Shown: piece by piece, positions 53,116-61,705 of the stretch | How positions within the stretch are numbered: the first letter of the stretch is position 1 | Layout: each line of letters begins with the position of its first letter | Origin: Ardenticatenaceae bacterium | GTDB lineage: Bacteria > Chloroflexota > Anaerolineae > Promineifilales > Promineifilaceae | NCBI GenBank assembly: GCA_020634565.1 | Contig: JACKBN010000003.1 | Coordinates: 186,001 to 250,000, forward strand | Direction of reading: 5' to 3' | DNA: 64,000 bases | The notes under the pieces: model-generated | Seen by the model: only the letters and a program-made list of their open reading frames with translations | What the model was told of the DNA's origin: nothing | Database searches by the model: none | Made by a program: the position numbers and the translations under genes

Positions 53116-53700
53116 ATGACCGAAAAACCCCTGCCCAAAGTACCCCAAACCATCGAAACTGAACGTCTCCTCATCCGCGCCCCGCGCCCTGGCGACGGCA
53201 AAGCGTTGTACGACGCCATCGTCGCCTCCAGAGAACACCTCTCGGCCTGGCTCACCTGGGCCAACTGGCCCAATATCTCCGCGAAACGCGCCGAAGCGTC
53301 TGTCCTGCGCAACCGCGACCGCTACCTCAAGAGCGAAGATATGACGATGTTCATTTTCCTCAAGGAGAACAACACGCTCATTGGCGGCAGCGGCCTGCAC
53401 GACCCCGACTGGAACGTGCCCAAATTTGAAATTGGCTACTGGCAGCATGTGGATTACGGTGGCCACGGTTACATGACCGAAGCCGTCAACGCCATCGCCG
53501 ATCTTGCCTTTTGCCAATTGGGGGCCAACCGGTTACAGCTTGAATGTTATCCGCATAACGAGCGCAGTGTCCGTGTGGCTGAACGCTGCGGTTTTCAACT
53601 GGAAGCGCGTCTGGCTAACTACCGTCGTCACCACCAAACCAACGTCCTCCACGACTGGCTCATCTTCGTCCGCCTGCCCGCCAATCAAACAACCCTGTAG
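53116..53700 (+). CDS. GNAT N-acetyltransferase
   Basis: About 194 residues of the RimJ/RimL-type GNAT fold: TERLLIRAPRPGD near residue 15, IGYWQHVDYGGHGYMTEAV near residue 105 with the acetyl-CoA loop, and NERSVRVAERCGF near residue 155. It acetylates an amino group, possibly a ribosomal N-terminus. The start at 53116 is chosen because the frame upstream is repeat-like and lacks a ribosome binding site. Confidence 0.85.
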   Translation: MTEKPLPKVPQTIETERLLIRAPRPGDGKALYDAIVASREHLSAWLTWANWPNISAKRAEASVLRNRDRYLKSEDMTMFIFLKENNTLIGGSGLHDPDWNVPKFEIGYWQHVDYGGHGYMTEAVNAIADLAFCQLGANRLQLECYPHNERSVRVAERCGFQLEARLANYRRHHQTNVLHDWLIFVRLPANQTTL

Positions 53701-53815
53701 CCGCGGATTCCAATCCGTGCTTGCTGTGGCAAGAAATCACCGCAGTGGTGCAACTCGTTACCGGTCAAAGCGTATAGTGAGCATTGCAACGGCAATCAAC
53801 CTTAAGGGCAATCGC

Positions 53816-54355
53816 ATGTCTGACTTGTGGGAACTGGCTGCTGAATTATTGATGGAAGGCGTTTTTGCCGTCATCAGCCTCATTTTTGACAACAGAAAAG
53901 AAAAATCTGATTTGCAGAAGTTGATGGTTCAACAGCGCGAAGAACACGCCGTAATCCTGCGGCAACTTGCTGTAAATGGTAAAGAACGCAGCCTGCGTGG
54001 CTATGATTTAACTGGAACCATTTTAGATGACATTGATTTGGCTGCCGTCGAGCTGGTAGAGACAAGTTTTCGTGATGCTCAGGTTTCAAAGGCGAATTTA
54101 CAGGATGCGAATCTCACAGGTGCAGACTTTTCCGGCGCTCATTTGAAGGATGTGGATTTTTCTAGAGCTAATTTGAGCTGGACCACTTTTGCGGATGCCA
54201 AATTGCAAAACGTTAATTTTGACCAGGCCAATTTGCGCGGAGCACAGTTGTCAGAGGTAAATGATGCAGTCAATTGCAAATGGAATGAAGTTTATATAAA
54301 TTCTTTCACAGAATTAAAACCAGAGACAAGATCTCATATTGAGAATAGTTTTTAA
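53816..54355 (+). CDS. Pentapeptide-repeat protein
   Basis: About 179 residues. A short N-terminal helical region with a charged coiled segment (about 1-60) is followed by roughly 10-12 pentapeptide repeats of the A-(D/N)-L-x-x type (about 85-160: SKANLQDANLTGADFSGAHL). Such proteins form right-handed beta-helices and may bind DNA gyrase or membranes. The start at 53816 has AAGGG upstream. Confidence 0.82.
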   Translation: MSDLWELAAELLMEGVFAVISLIFDNRKEKSDLQKLMVQQREEHAVILRQLAVNGKERSLRGYDLTGTILDDIDLAAVELVETSFRDAQVSKANLQDANLTGADFSGAHLKDVDFSRANLSWTTFADAKLQNVNFDQANLRGAQLSEVNDAVNCKWNEVYINSFTELKPETRSHIENSF

Positions 54356-54367
54356 GGAGTAAAAACA

Positions 54368-54823
54368 ATGACCGAAGAAACAACCCCCAGCGTTGAAGAA
54401 ATTAAAGCACGTTTGAAAGTAGAAGTCCCGGTTGAGGAAGAAGAAGTGACCAAGGCCGAGGCGCAAAATCCTGATGTGGCGGAAGAATTGCGTGAGTTTG
54501 GCAAGCAGTTTGCCGATACGATTCGCTCCGCCTGGAACAGTGCCGAGCGGCAGCGTCTGGAAACAGAACTGCGCGACGGCATGCGCTCTTTCGCCGACGA
54601 GGTAGACAAGGCGATCCAGGAAATCCGTAAAAGCCCGGCGGCCGAACGTGTAAAGACAGAGGCCATAAACGTACGGGAAAAAGTTGAATCTAGCGATGTG
54701 GGTAACAAAGCTCGCTCTGGCGTCGCTTCTGGCTTGCAGGTTCTGAGTGAACAGTTGGCCAAGCTGGCTGAGCGGTTTACACCAGCAGAGAAGCCCGTTC
54801 CTGAAGAAGAAACTGCGGAGTAA
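54368..54823 (+). CDS. Acidic coiled-coil protein
   Basis: A 151-residue, highly charged, helical protein with Glu/Lys/Ala-rich heptads (about 40-125), reminiscent of apolipoprotein or LEA-type proteins. It has no membrane span or cofactor motif. A GGAGT ribosome binding site lies 8-12 bases before the start, and it follows the pentapeptide gene closely, so they may be co-expressed. Confidence 0.6.
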   Translation: MTEETTPSVEEIKARLKVEVPVEEEEVTKAEAQNPDVAEELREFGKQFADTIRSAWNSAERQRLETELRDGMRSFADEVDKAIQEIRKSPAAERVKTEAINVREKVESSDVGNKARSGVASGLQVLSEQLAKLAERFTPAEKPVPEEETAE

Positions 54824-54825
54824 TC

Positions 54826-54900
54826 GGTAATCCGTTATCCGTAATCGGTAATCGGTGGCTAGTTGCTCACCGATTACCGTTCACCGATTACTGTTTACTG
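54826..54900. repeat. Word-built inverted repeat (GGTAATCGG class)
   Basis: Left-arm GTAATCGGTAATCGGTG pairs with CACCGATTACCGTTCACCGATTAC-type sequence. It shares words with 28509 and 48565-48765 and closes the coiled-coil gene. Confidence 0.85.
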
Positions 54901-55821
54901 CACCTGGGGCAAAACGGCCGTTCCCAACAGCTCCAGCCCATCCATATCATCCAAATCCATCCATTGCAGCATGATGCGCTGCACGCCTGCCTCGGCAAAC
55001 GCCCCTAACTGATCAACCAACTCATTAGCCGTACCCACGGCTATCCCGCGCTGCCGCAGTTCGGCGGCGGAGAGCGTGCGTGAAGCCATTTTGGCCGCAA
55101 AATCGGCCTGATCTTTGCCAAAAATCAGCCCCGTCATGAGTGAACGGCGCACGTCTGAGGGTTGACGGCCGTTTGCTCCCAACAGCTCATCCAGCAATGC
55201 CGATCGTTCAGCGAAGGTTTGCGGCGGAATGAAGACGCCGTTCCACTCAGTGGCATACTTGGCCACGAGGGGCAGGGTGCGTTTGGGGCCGTTGCCACCG
55301 ATGAGTATAGGCGGGCCACCGGGCCGCTGCGGGCGCGGCAGCAACACGGCATCGTGCAGCTGATAATACGCGCCGTCAAAATCGAGCGGTTCCTCATTTT
55401 GCAGCAGATGGCTAATGATTTGCAGACCTTCCTCGAACCGGGCGAAACGGCCGTTCATGTCCAGCAAATCCCAACTGTAATTATGATGTTCCCGCTCCTG
55501 CCAGCCTGCGCCAAGACCGAGGTGGAGACGGCTGTTTGACAAATCATCCACCGCACTGGCCATCCGCGCCGTCATCGTTGGTTGGCGGAAGGAGACAGGC
55601 GAAACCAGCGGCCCAAACTCGATGCGGCTGGTGTGACTGGCCAGCCAGGTGAGCGAAACCCACAATTCCAGTGATGCCTTGTCCGGCGGATTGGCGTTGG
55701 TGTAATGATCTGAGCGGTACAGTCCCACAAAGCCCAAATCCTCCACCGCGCGAGCCACCTGCTGCCAGCGCTCCCACGTCAAGCCATCTTGCCCTTCAAT
55801 CATAATCCCGACTTCAATCAT
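54895..55821 (-). CDS. LLM-class F420-dependent oxidoreductase
   Basis: A 308-residue luciferase-like barrel. GLYRSDHYTNAN near residue 36, SFRQPTMTARMASAVDDL near residue 82, HLGLGAGWQEREH near residue 103 and IGGNGPKRTLPLVAKYATEWN near residue 175 mark the F420-type subgroup. It oxidises or reduces a small substrate using F420 or FMN. The ATG at 55821 with GGAG upstream is preferred over the earlier TTG. Confidence 0.88.
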   Translation of the reverse strand: MIEVGIMIEGQDGLTWERWQQVARAVEDLGFVGLYRSDHYTNANPPDKASLELWVSLTWLASHTSRIEFGPLVSPVSFRQPTMTARMASAVDDLSNSRLHLGLGAGWQEREHHNYSWDLLDMNGRFARFEEGLQIISHLLQNEEPLDFDGAYYQLHDAVLLPRPQRPGGPPILIGGNGPKRTLPLVAKYATEWNGVFIPPQTFAERSALLDELLGANGRQPSDVRRSLMTGLIFGKDQADFAAKMASRTLSAAELRQRGIAVGTANELVDQLGAFAEAGVQRIMLQWMDLDDMDGLELLGTAVLPQVQ

Positions 55822-55842
55822 GTTTTTCTCCAAAAAGTAGTT

Positions 55843-55901
55843 AATTTCCCCGGAAACTTCTTTACGAGTAAGTTCGCATGAGAGCAGTTTCCGGGGAAAT
55901 T
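55843..55901. repeat. Inverted repeat AATTTCCCCGGAAAC
   Basis: Perfect 15-base arms at 55843-55857 and 55887-55901. The word matches 23853-23908. Confidence 0.88.
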
Positions 55902-55916
55902 ACAGCGATTACCAAA

Positions 55917-55953
55917 ACAAAAAACGCCCACGCTGGCGGGCAGCATGGGCGTT
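55917..55953 (-). terminator. Terminator of the thioredoxin gene
   Basis: A stem of AACGCCCA/TGGGCGTT and inner GCTG/CAGC with a 5-base loop, followed on the minus strand by TTTTTTGTTTT. Confidence 0.85.
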
Positions 55954-55975
55954 CAAAAAATCACGAAATGGGTGA

Positions 55976-56302
55976 TTAGTTCATATGCGGCAAAATTTGG
56001 GCGACGATGCGATCCTTGGGCAAAGCGCCAGTGATGCGCTCTACAACCTCGCCACCTTTAAACAGCATCAAAGTGGGAATGCCCACGATGCCGTAACGGC
56101 CAGGCACCATTGGATTGTCGTCCACATCCATCTTGCCAACTTTAATTTTGTCGCCATATTCCTCAGCAATCGCTTTCACGGAAGGCGCGATCATGCGGCA
56201 GGGACCACACCAGTCGGCCCAAAAGTCTACCAAAACGGGCATATCGGAATCTAAAACTTCATTTTGAAAGCTGCTGTCAGTAATTTCTACAGGGGTTGCC
56301 AT
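55976..56302 (-). CDS. trxA: Thioredoxin
   Basis: A 108-residue thioredoxin with DFWADWCGPCRMIAPSVKAIA (CGPC redox centre near residues 32-35), KVGKMDVDDNP near residue 54, GIPTLMLFKGG with the cis-Pro near residue 76 and a normal C-terminal helix. It reduces protein disulfides in the cytoplasm. It has its own terminator. Confidence 0.95.
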   Translation of the reverse strand: MATPVEITDSSFQNEVLDSDMPVLVDFWADWCGPCRMIAPSVKAIAEEYGDKIKVGKMDVDDNPMVPGRYGIVGIPTLMLFKGGEVVERITGALPKDRIVAQILPHMN

Positions 56303-56512
56303 AATTTCTTGCTCCTTGCAATTAGTTGTTTTTCACACCGTAGGCGTGTACGTTTCGTTTGTCTTCTCTTTAGATGACGTTACTTAGATTTGGTTACGCG
56401 GAATTTTCTTACTAATGAGTTTAGCGAAACCGTTTGGGCTGTCAAGCAAAAAAGCCTACAATTACCGAATTACTAAATTACCCAATTTCCCATAACCACA
56501 CAGGGGTAAACA

Positions 56513-57874
56513 ATGATTAACACCAGCACATTTCTCATTACCAACGGCCGTATCGTCACCTGGTCTGATCCTAATGAAATTATTGAAAACGGGGGCATTT
56601 TGGTGGAAGACGGCCGTATCTCTACCATCGGCGACTCTGCCGAACTAATCGCTGCCCATCCCGACCTGGAACAGCTCGACGCAGGCAACCAGCTGGTGAT
56701 GCCCGGCAACATCTGTGCCCACACCCACTTTTACGGCGCATTTGCTCGCGGCATGGCCATCCCCGGCGCACCACCCAAAGATTTCCCCGACATTCTGGAG
56801 CGACTCTGGTGGCGGCTAGATCGTGCTTTGCTCGATTTGGATACGCAGTACAGCGCCCTCGTTTGCTTGGTGGACGCGATTAAACATGGCACGACCACGC
56901 TGGTGGACCATCATGCCAGCCCCAGTGCGCTGAATAACTCGCTGGACATGATTGCCGACGCCGTGGAAATGGCTGGCGTACGCGCTGCCCTTTGCTATGA
57001 AGTGACCGACCGTAACGGGCCGGAAGAAGCCGAAGCCGGCATTGGCGAAAACGTGCGCTTTTTGCATTCGCTCAAGGAGCGCAAAAGCGACCTGCTGGCG
57101 GGCACCTTTGGTCTGCACGCGGCCCTCACGCTGAGCGATGAGACGCTGGCTAACTGCGTTGCCGCGGCAGCCAATTTAGACACTGGCTTCCACATCCACG
57201 TCGCTGAGCATGAGGTGGATGAGTACGATTCGCTGTTTAAATACGGCCAACGCGTCATTCCGCGCCTGGCCGAAGCGGGGATTTTGGGGCCAAAAAGCAT
57301 TGTGGCCCACGCGGTCCACGTGGACGCCGTGGAGAAGAACATCCTGCGCGAGACGGGCACCTGGGTGACCCACCAGCCGCGCAGCAACATGAACAACGCC
57401 GTCGGCGCGGCGGACATCGAGGGCATGCTGCGGCTGGGGATTCCGGTTTGTTTAGGCAACGATGGTTTCAGCAACAACATGTGGGCTGAGTGGAAGATGG
57501 CCTACCTGATGCACAAGCAGGTGCATCGTGACCCGCGCCGGGCCAACGGCATGGACATCGTGCAGATGGCGATTTACAACAATGCGGCGCTGGCGGATAT
57601 GTTCTGGCCGGGGAAGAAAATCGGCCGTTTGGTGGAAGGGGCGGCGGCGGACATCATTTTTGTGGATTACCATGCCACGACGCCATTGAGCGCGGGCAAC
57701 CTGCCCTGGCACATCATCTTTGGCTTCGAGAGCAGTTTGGTCACCAGCACGATGGTGGCGGGCAAGCTGCTAATGCACAATCGGGAACTACTGACGCTGG
57801 ACGAAGCGGAAATTACTGAGCGCAGCCGCAAGTTGGCCGCCGAAGTGTGGCAGCGGTATGAGAAGCTGAGTTAG
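56513..57874 (+). CDS. ssnA: SsnA-like amidohydrolase
   Basis: A 453-residue metal-dependent amidohydrolase. The metal-binding HTHFYG motif is near residue 71, the HIHVAEHE segment near residue 226, HAVHVD near residue 264, and CLGNDGFSNN near residue 313. Length and motifs match the SsnA/AtzF-related group that hydrolyses cyclic or aminated purine-like substrates. The substrate is uncertain. It precedes the F420 genes but is not necessarily linked. Confidence 0.85.
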   Translation: MINTSTFLITNGRIVTWSDPNEIIENGGILVEDGRISTIGDSAELIAAHPDLEQLDAGNQLVMPGNICAHTHFYGAFARGMAIPGAPPKDFPDILERLWWRLDRALLDLDTQYSALVCLVDAIKHGTTTLVDHHASPSALNNSLDMIADAVEMAGVRAALCYEVTDRNGPEEAEAGIGENVRFLHSLKERKSDLLAGTFGLHAALTLSDETLANCVAAAANLDTGFHIHVAEHEVDEYDSLFKYGQRVIPRLAEAGILGPKSIVAHAVHVDAVEKNILRETGTWVTHQPRSNMNNAVGAADIEGMLRLGIPVCLGNDGFSNNMWAEWKMAYLMHKQVHRDPRRANGMDIVQMAIYNNAALADMFWPGKKIGRLVEGAAADIIFVDYHATTPLSAGNLPWHIIFGFESSLVTSTMVAGKLLMHNRELLTLDEAEITERSRKLAAEVWQRYEKLS

Positions 57875-58006
57875 GAAATTTTGCCACAGAGGGCGCAGAG
57901 GTTTAAGAGAATTATCTCTGTGCAGCTCTGCGGCTTCTCCGTGGAGCTCTGTGTTCCGCTTTTTACAAGAACGGACGAAACTGAATCTTTTTGAGGAGAT
58001 TGAACA

Positions 58007-58660
58007 TTGAAGATAGCAATTTTAGGTGGAACGGGAAATGAGGGATTTGGCCTGGGCTTCCGTTGGGCAGCGGCCGGGCATGAAATTGTGATTGGCTCGC
58101 GTAAAGCGGAGAAGGGTGAGCAAGCAGCGGCCGACATGCTGGAAAAATTGCCTTCAGGCAATATCAGCGGCACCGACAATTTGAGCGCGGCGCGGCAGGT
58201 GGAGGTGGTGGTGCTGTCTGTGCCTTACTGGGCGCAAGAAGGCACGTTGGACAGCGTAAAACCCGCCCTGGATGGTAAGCTGCTGATCACCGTCGTGGCT
58301 CCCACCGGCGAAAAGGCGGCACGGGTGCACCGGCTGGAAAGCGGTCTGTCGGCGGCGGAAGAGGCGCAAAACCAGCTGGGCGAGAACACGCGCGTGGTGG
58401 CGGCGTTCCAAAACATTGGCGCACACCATTTGCTGGACTTGGAGCACGAGATGGATTGTGATGTGCTGGTTTGTGGCGACAAAAAAGATGACAAAGCGGT
58501 GGCCCTACAGCTCTGCGAAGATGCAAGTTTGCGTGGCGTTAATGCCGGGGCTTTGCAAAATGCGCGGGCAGTGGAGGAGTTAACGGCCGTTCTCATCGCC
58601 ATCAACGTTATTCACAAAGTAAAAAGCGCTGGCATTCGCATTACGGGATTGGGTAATTAG
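58007..58660 (+). CDS. npdG: NADPH:coenzyme F420 reductase
   Basis: A 217-residue F420 reductase: Rossmann GGTGNEGFGLGF near residue 7, SRKAEKGEQAAAD near residue 33 and the VAAFQNIGAHHLL segment near residue 128. It exchanges hydride between NADP and F420. It uses a TTG start with a GAGGAG ribosome binding site. It is followed about 50 bases later by cofE, giving an F420 gene pair. Confidence 0.9.
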   Translation: MKIAILGGTGNEGFGLGFRWAAAGHEIVIGSRKAEKGEQAAADMLEKLPSGNISGTDNLSAARQVEVVVLSVPYWAQEGTLDSVKPALDGKLLITVVAPTGEKAARVHRLESGLSAAEEAQNQLGENTRVVAAFQNIGAHHLLDLEHEMDCDVLVCGDKKDDKAVALQLCEDASLRGVNAGALQNARAVEELTAVLIAINVIHKVKSAGIRITGLGN

Positions 58661-58709
58661 GTAAATTGGTAATTGAGTAATTACCTAATTGCCAATTACT
58701 CAATTACTC
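58651..58709. repeat. Word-built inverted repeat (GTAATTAG class)
   Basis: AATTAGGTAA and AATTGGTAATTGAGTAA pair with TTACCTAATT, CCAATTACT and CAATTACTC. Same class as 38224-38275, lying between npdG and cofE. Confidence 0.82.
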
Positions 58710-59489
58710 ATGGATAATCTAGCCATGAATAATTTGACGCTTACGGCCGTTCCCCACATTCCCCACGTCCAGCCCGGTGATGACCTGGCGGGGTTGATTT
58801 TGCACGCCCTGGCGCAAGCCAACATGACGCTGGCCAATGGCGACGTGCTGGCGATTGCCCAGAAAATTGTCTCTAAAGCGGAAGGGCGATTGGTGCGCTT
58901 GGCCAATGTGCAGCCCAGCGAACGGGCCATAGAAGTGGCTGAAGCCACGGACAAAGATCCGCGTGTGGTGGAGCTGATTTTGCAGGAAAGCGAAGAAATC
59001 TCCCGGATGCGGCGTGGGGTGCTGATTGTGCGCCATCGGTTAGGCTTCACCAGTGCCAACGCGGGCATCGACCGCTCCAACGTGGCCCAAAGCGGTGACG
59101 AAGAGACGGTTTTGCTGCTGCCCGTCGATCCAGATGAGTCGGCGGCTAGGCTGCGGGACGAAATTGCAGCGCGGCTGGGTGTGCAAGTTGGGGTGGTGAT
59201 TACAGACAGTCACGGACGGCCGTTTCGCATGGGCACTGTCGGGGTGGCGATTGGCGTAGCCGGGATTCCCGCCCTGTGGGACCGGCGCGGCGAAGCCGAT
59301 CTGTACGGATACGAATTGCAACACACCGACATTGGTGTGGCGGATGAAATTGCGGCGGCGGCAGGTATGTTGATGGGTCAAGCCGCCGAGGGAACACCCG
59401 TCGTGCTGGTGCGCGGCCTCAATCTACCCTCCGGCAACGGCCAAGCCACCGATTTAGTTCGCCCCAAAGAGATGGATTTATACCGCTAA
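58710..59489 (+). CDS. cofE: F420-0:gamma-glutamyl ligase
   Basis: A roughly 259-residue CofE that adds the first glutamates to F420-0 using GTP. QPGDDLAGLI near residue 20, AIAQKIVSKAEGRL near residue 52, TDSHGRPFRMG near residue 172 and DEIAAAAGMLMGQAAEGTP near residue 215 are the family signatures. The ATG at 58710 is chosen; an upstream TTG lies inside a repeat and an ATG at 58725 is also possible. It is paired with npdG. Confidence 0.88.
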   Translation: MDNLAMNNLTLTAVPHIPHVQPGDDLAGLILHALAQANMTLANGDVLAIAQKIVSKAEGRLVRLANVQPSERAIEVAEATDKDPRVVELILQESEEISRMRRGVLIVRHRLGFTSANAGIDRSNVAQSGDEETVLLLPVDPDESAARLRDEIAARLGVQVGVVITDSHGRPFRMGTVGVAIGVAGIPALWDRRGEADLYGYELQHTDIGVADEIAAAAGMLMGQAAEGTPVVLVRGLNLPSGNGQATDLVRPKEMDLYR

Positions 59490-59494
59490 CCTGC

Positions 59495-59543
59495 AGCCGC
59501 AGTTTCTCATCGCGTAACAGAAGCGCAGTAAGAAACTGCGGCT
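59495..59543. repeat. Inverted repeat AGCCGCAGTTTCT
   Basis: Perfect 13-base arms at 59495-59507 and 59531-59543. The same word (GTAGCCGCAGTTTCTTACTGCG) occurs near 21996. Confidence 0.82.
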
Positions 59544-59565
59544 ACGAATAAGAATTTGCGAAAAG

Positions 59566-59982
59566 TTAGCTGTTGCTTTGTGCCATGTGCTCAGTCGATT
59601 TTTTCACCAGCTCTTTCAGCACATCCTGATCAACATCTTCTAGCTTGTTGATATACAGGCACGACTTGCCCGTTTTGAACTTGCCCAGCCGGGCCATCAG
59701 ATCATCATACTCATCAAAACCAGACATGATATACAGAGTCAGGTTTTGTTTACGCGGTGAAAAACCGGCGAGGAACCAATCTCCCTCGCGCCCGCTGGCG
59801 TATGTGTAATGATAGCTGCCAAAGCCAACGATGCTGTCGCCCCACATTTTGGGTGCTTCACCCGTTACCTCTTTCATCAATTCCAGCACTTGAAAAGCAT
59901 CTGCGCGCCGTTTGTCGTGGGCCACGCTGTTCAAAAAGATTTCGACATCGCCATCGTTCTTCTGGGTTTTTAATTCAGCCAT
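59566..59982 (-). CDS. DUF1801/YdhG-like protein
   Basis: A 138-residue protein of the DUF1801 fold: KMWGDSIVGFG near residue 46, YHYTYASGREGDWFLAGFS and KFKTGKSCLYINKL near residue 100. Function unknown; small-molecule binding is suspected for the family. Confidence 0.85.
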   Translation of the reverse strand: MAELKTQKNDGDVEIFLNSVAHDKRRADAFQVLELMKEVTGEAPKMWGDSIVGFGSYHYTYASGREGDWFLAGFSPRKQNLTLYIMSGFDEYDDLMARLGKFKTGKSCLYINKLEDVDQDVLKELVKKSTEHMAQSNS

Positions 59983-60017
59983 TTTGCCTCCAAAAAGATA
60001 TGGGTCACTGTCCCCGC

Positions 60018-61040
60018 TTACACGGCGTTTAAATCAATGAAGCTTTGCGCCATGGCAATTACGGCTTCTTTTGCCGGACGCGGCTGCCATCGCAGTACCT
60101 CTTTGATCTGCTTGTTAGACAGCCGGTTGACTTGCCCAAGATTATCAACAACCAACGCCACTTTTTTATCAAACAAGGCGACGATGTGCAGCAAAAAGTC
60201 AGGCAGTCCGCGCGTGTTGATTTTGTAGCCTTGGGGGCCAAATTGGGACTGCAAAGCCTGAGCCATTTCTTGCATCCAGATATTCTCGGATGAGCAGATG
60301 AATCGTTTGCCAGCTGCCTCCGGGGTGGTCATGGCGGCGATATGGGCGGCAGCTACATCGCGCACGTCTACCACGGCAAAATTGAGGCGGGGCGTGCCAG
60401 GGTACTGCCGCCGCAAAATTGTCAGGATGACCTCGGCTGAGGCGCTGGTCTTTTGCGCATCCAGAACCGGGCCAAGCACGTAGCTGGGGTTGATGGTCGC
60501 CAATTCCAGGTTTACTTCTGGCTGGATCACATATTCCCAGGCGGCTTTTTCGGCCAAAGTTTTGCTTTTGGGGTAGGCGGCGACTGGGTTATCCAGATTG
60601 GTCCAGTCAGATTCATCAAAAACTCTATTCCGATCATGGCCATGCAAAACGGCCGCTACCGAGGAAGTTTGCACCACACGCCGTACGCCTGCCTCGTTGG
60701 CGGTCCGCAAGACGCGCAAAGTGCCCTCTACAGCTGGGCGAATGAGATCATTTTCATCTTTGGGTTCGGCCAGGGGCAGGGGGGACGCGACGTGCAGCAC
60801 AAAATCACAGCCAGCCATTGCTTCGGCCCAACCTGCGTCTTGCAGCAGGTCAGCTTCGGCGAATGTCAGATTTTGGGTGTGGGGGCTGTGCGGCTGCAAC
60901 GTTTGGCGTAAATGCTCGCCTTTGGCGGCGGAGCGCACGGTGCCTCTGACCTGATACCCTTGATCCAGCAGCTGCAAGATGCAGTGCATCCCAATGAAGC
61001 CAGAGGCTCCGGTGACCAAAACGGTTGCCTTATTTGTCAT
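60018..61040 (-). CDS. NAD(P)-dependent epimerase/reductase (dihydroflavonol-reductase-like)
   Basis: A 340-residue extended SDR: the TGASGFIGMHC cofactor motif near residue 9, HVASPLPL near residue 80 and the YxxxK-type PKSKTLAEKAAW near residue 155. It reduces a carbonyl or epimerises a sugar using NAD(P)H; the substrate is unknown. A short hairpin lies downstream of the convergent neighbour. Confidence 0.87.
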   Translation of the reverse strand: MTNKATVLVTGASGFIGMHCILQLLDQGYQVRGTVRSAAKGEHLRQTLQPHSPHTQNLTFAEADLLQDAGWAEAMAGCDFVLHVASPLPLAEPKDENDLIRPAVEGTLRVLRTANEAGVRRVVQTSSVAAVLHGHDRNRVFDESDWTNLDNPVAAYPKSKTLAEKAAWEYVIQPEVNLELATINPSYVLGPVLDAQKTSASAEVILTILRRQYPGTPRLNFAVVDVRDVAAAHIAAMTTPEAAGKRFICSSENIWMQEMAQALQSQFGPQGYKINTRGLPDFLLHIVALFDKKVALVVDNLGQVNRLSNKQIKEVLRWQPRPAKEAVIAMAQSFIDLNAV

Positions 61041-61131
61041 GGGGTTTCCTTAAACGCCACAGAGAAAAAAGAGAAATTTGAGAAATGAATCTTCGCCTCT
61101 AAGCTCTCTGTGAATTAATTCGACTTCGCTC

Positions 61132-61166
61132 AGTATACGTCTGCGGTAAATATGCAGACGTATACT
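61132..61166. terminator. Perfect 13-pair hairpin
   Basis: AGTATACGTCTGC (61132-61144) and its complement (61154-61166) lie between the SRPBCC-like and reductase genes. No strong U tract is seen, so it may be a terminator or a structural element. Confidence 0.6.
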
Positions 61167-61175
61167 AAGGGAATT

Positions 61176-61598
61176 TTAGCTGCTTTCCGCCCGCTTTTTA
61201 AGGCCTGCGGCAAAGTTTTGGAACGATTCGCTCAGGTCGGGAATGGTACGGCCGAATATCGGCAGCAACAATCCGCTAAACTGTTCACGGGTCGTAAACT
61301 GCGTGGTGCCATCAGCCTGTGGTTCCAAGGTGAAGGTGCGTTCTCCCTTAAACAAGCCCAGCGGCATGCCGCCTGTCCAGGTCATTGTTTTGTTGGGCAC
61401 AAAGTGGGTAACAGTAACGGGAAAAGCTTGATTTGGGCTTAGCTTGGTGTAGGCAGTGACTTTCTCGCCGGGGGCAATGGTGCCCTCCAGTCGGATCATG
61501 CCGGGGTCCCATTCCGGGTAGCTGTTGGCATCGGTGAGTAGATTCCAAATTGTCTCCGGTGAAGCGGCAATGTTTGTCGAGGCACTGAACTCTTTCAT
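61176..61598 (-). CDS. SRPBCC/START-like ligand-binding protein
   Basis: About 140 residues of the SRPBCC (polyketide-cyclase-like) fold: ASPETIWNLLTDANSYPEWDPG near residue 10 and a later VTHFVPNKTMTWTGG strand. Such proteins bind hydrophobic ligands. The start at 61598 has AGGAGA upstream; the longer frame to 61673 lacks one. Confidence 0.83.
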   Translation of the reverse strand: MKEFSASTNIAASPETIWNLLTDANSYPEWDPGMIRLEGTIAPGEKVTAYTKLSPNQAFPVTVTHFVPNKTMTWTGGMPLGLFKGERTFTLEPQADGTTQFTTREQFSGLLLPIFGRTIPDLSESFQNFAAGLKKRAESS

Positions 61599-61705
61599 CG
61601 TCGGTCTCCTTTTGTTGCTGAACCAGGTGTACTGCCGGATAAAATTTGGGGTTATTGCCGGAAAATTATACAAGAAGCTGGGGAATTAGCACAAATTTTC
61701 TATGA

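Noticed and set aside
53504..53815. N-terminal extension of the pentapeptide-repeat protein
   Set aside because: It is an out-of-frame reading of the acetyltransferase gene; the real start at 53816 has its own ribosome binding site.
58689..58709. Upstream TTG start of cofE
   Set aside because: It falls inside a word-built inverted repeat and adds residues not expected in CofE.
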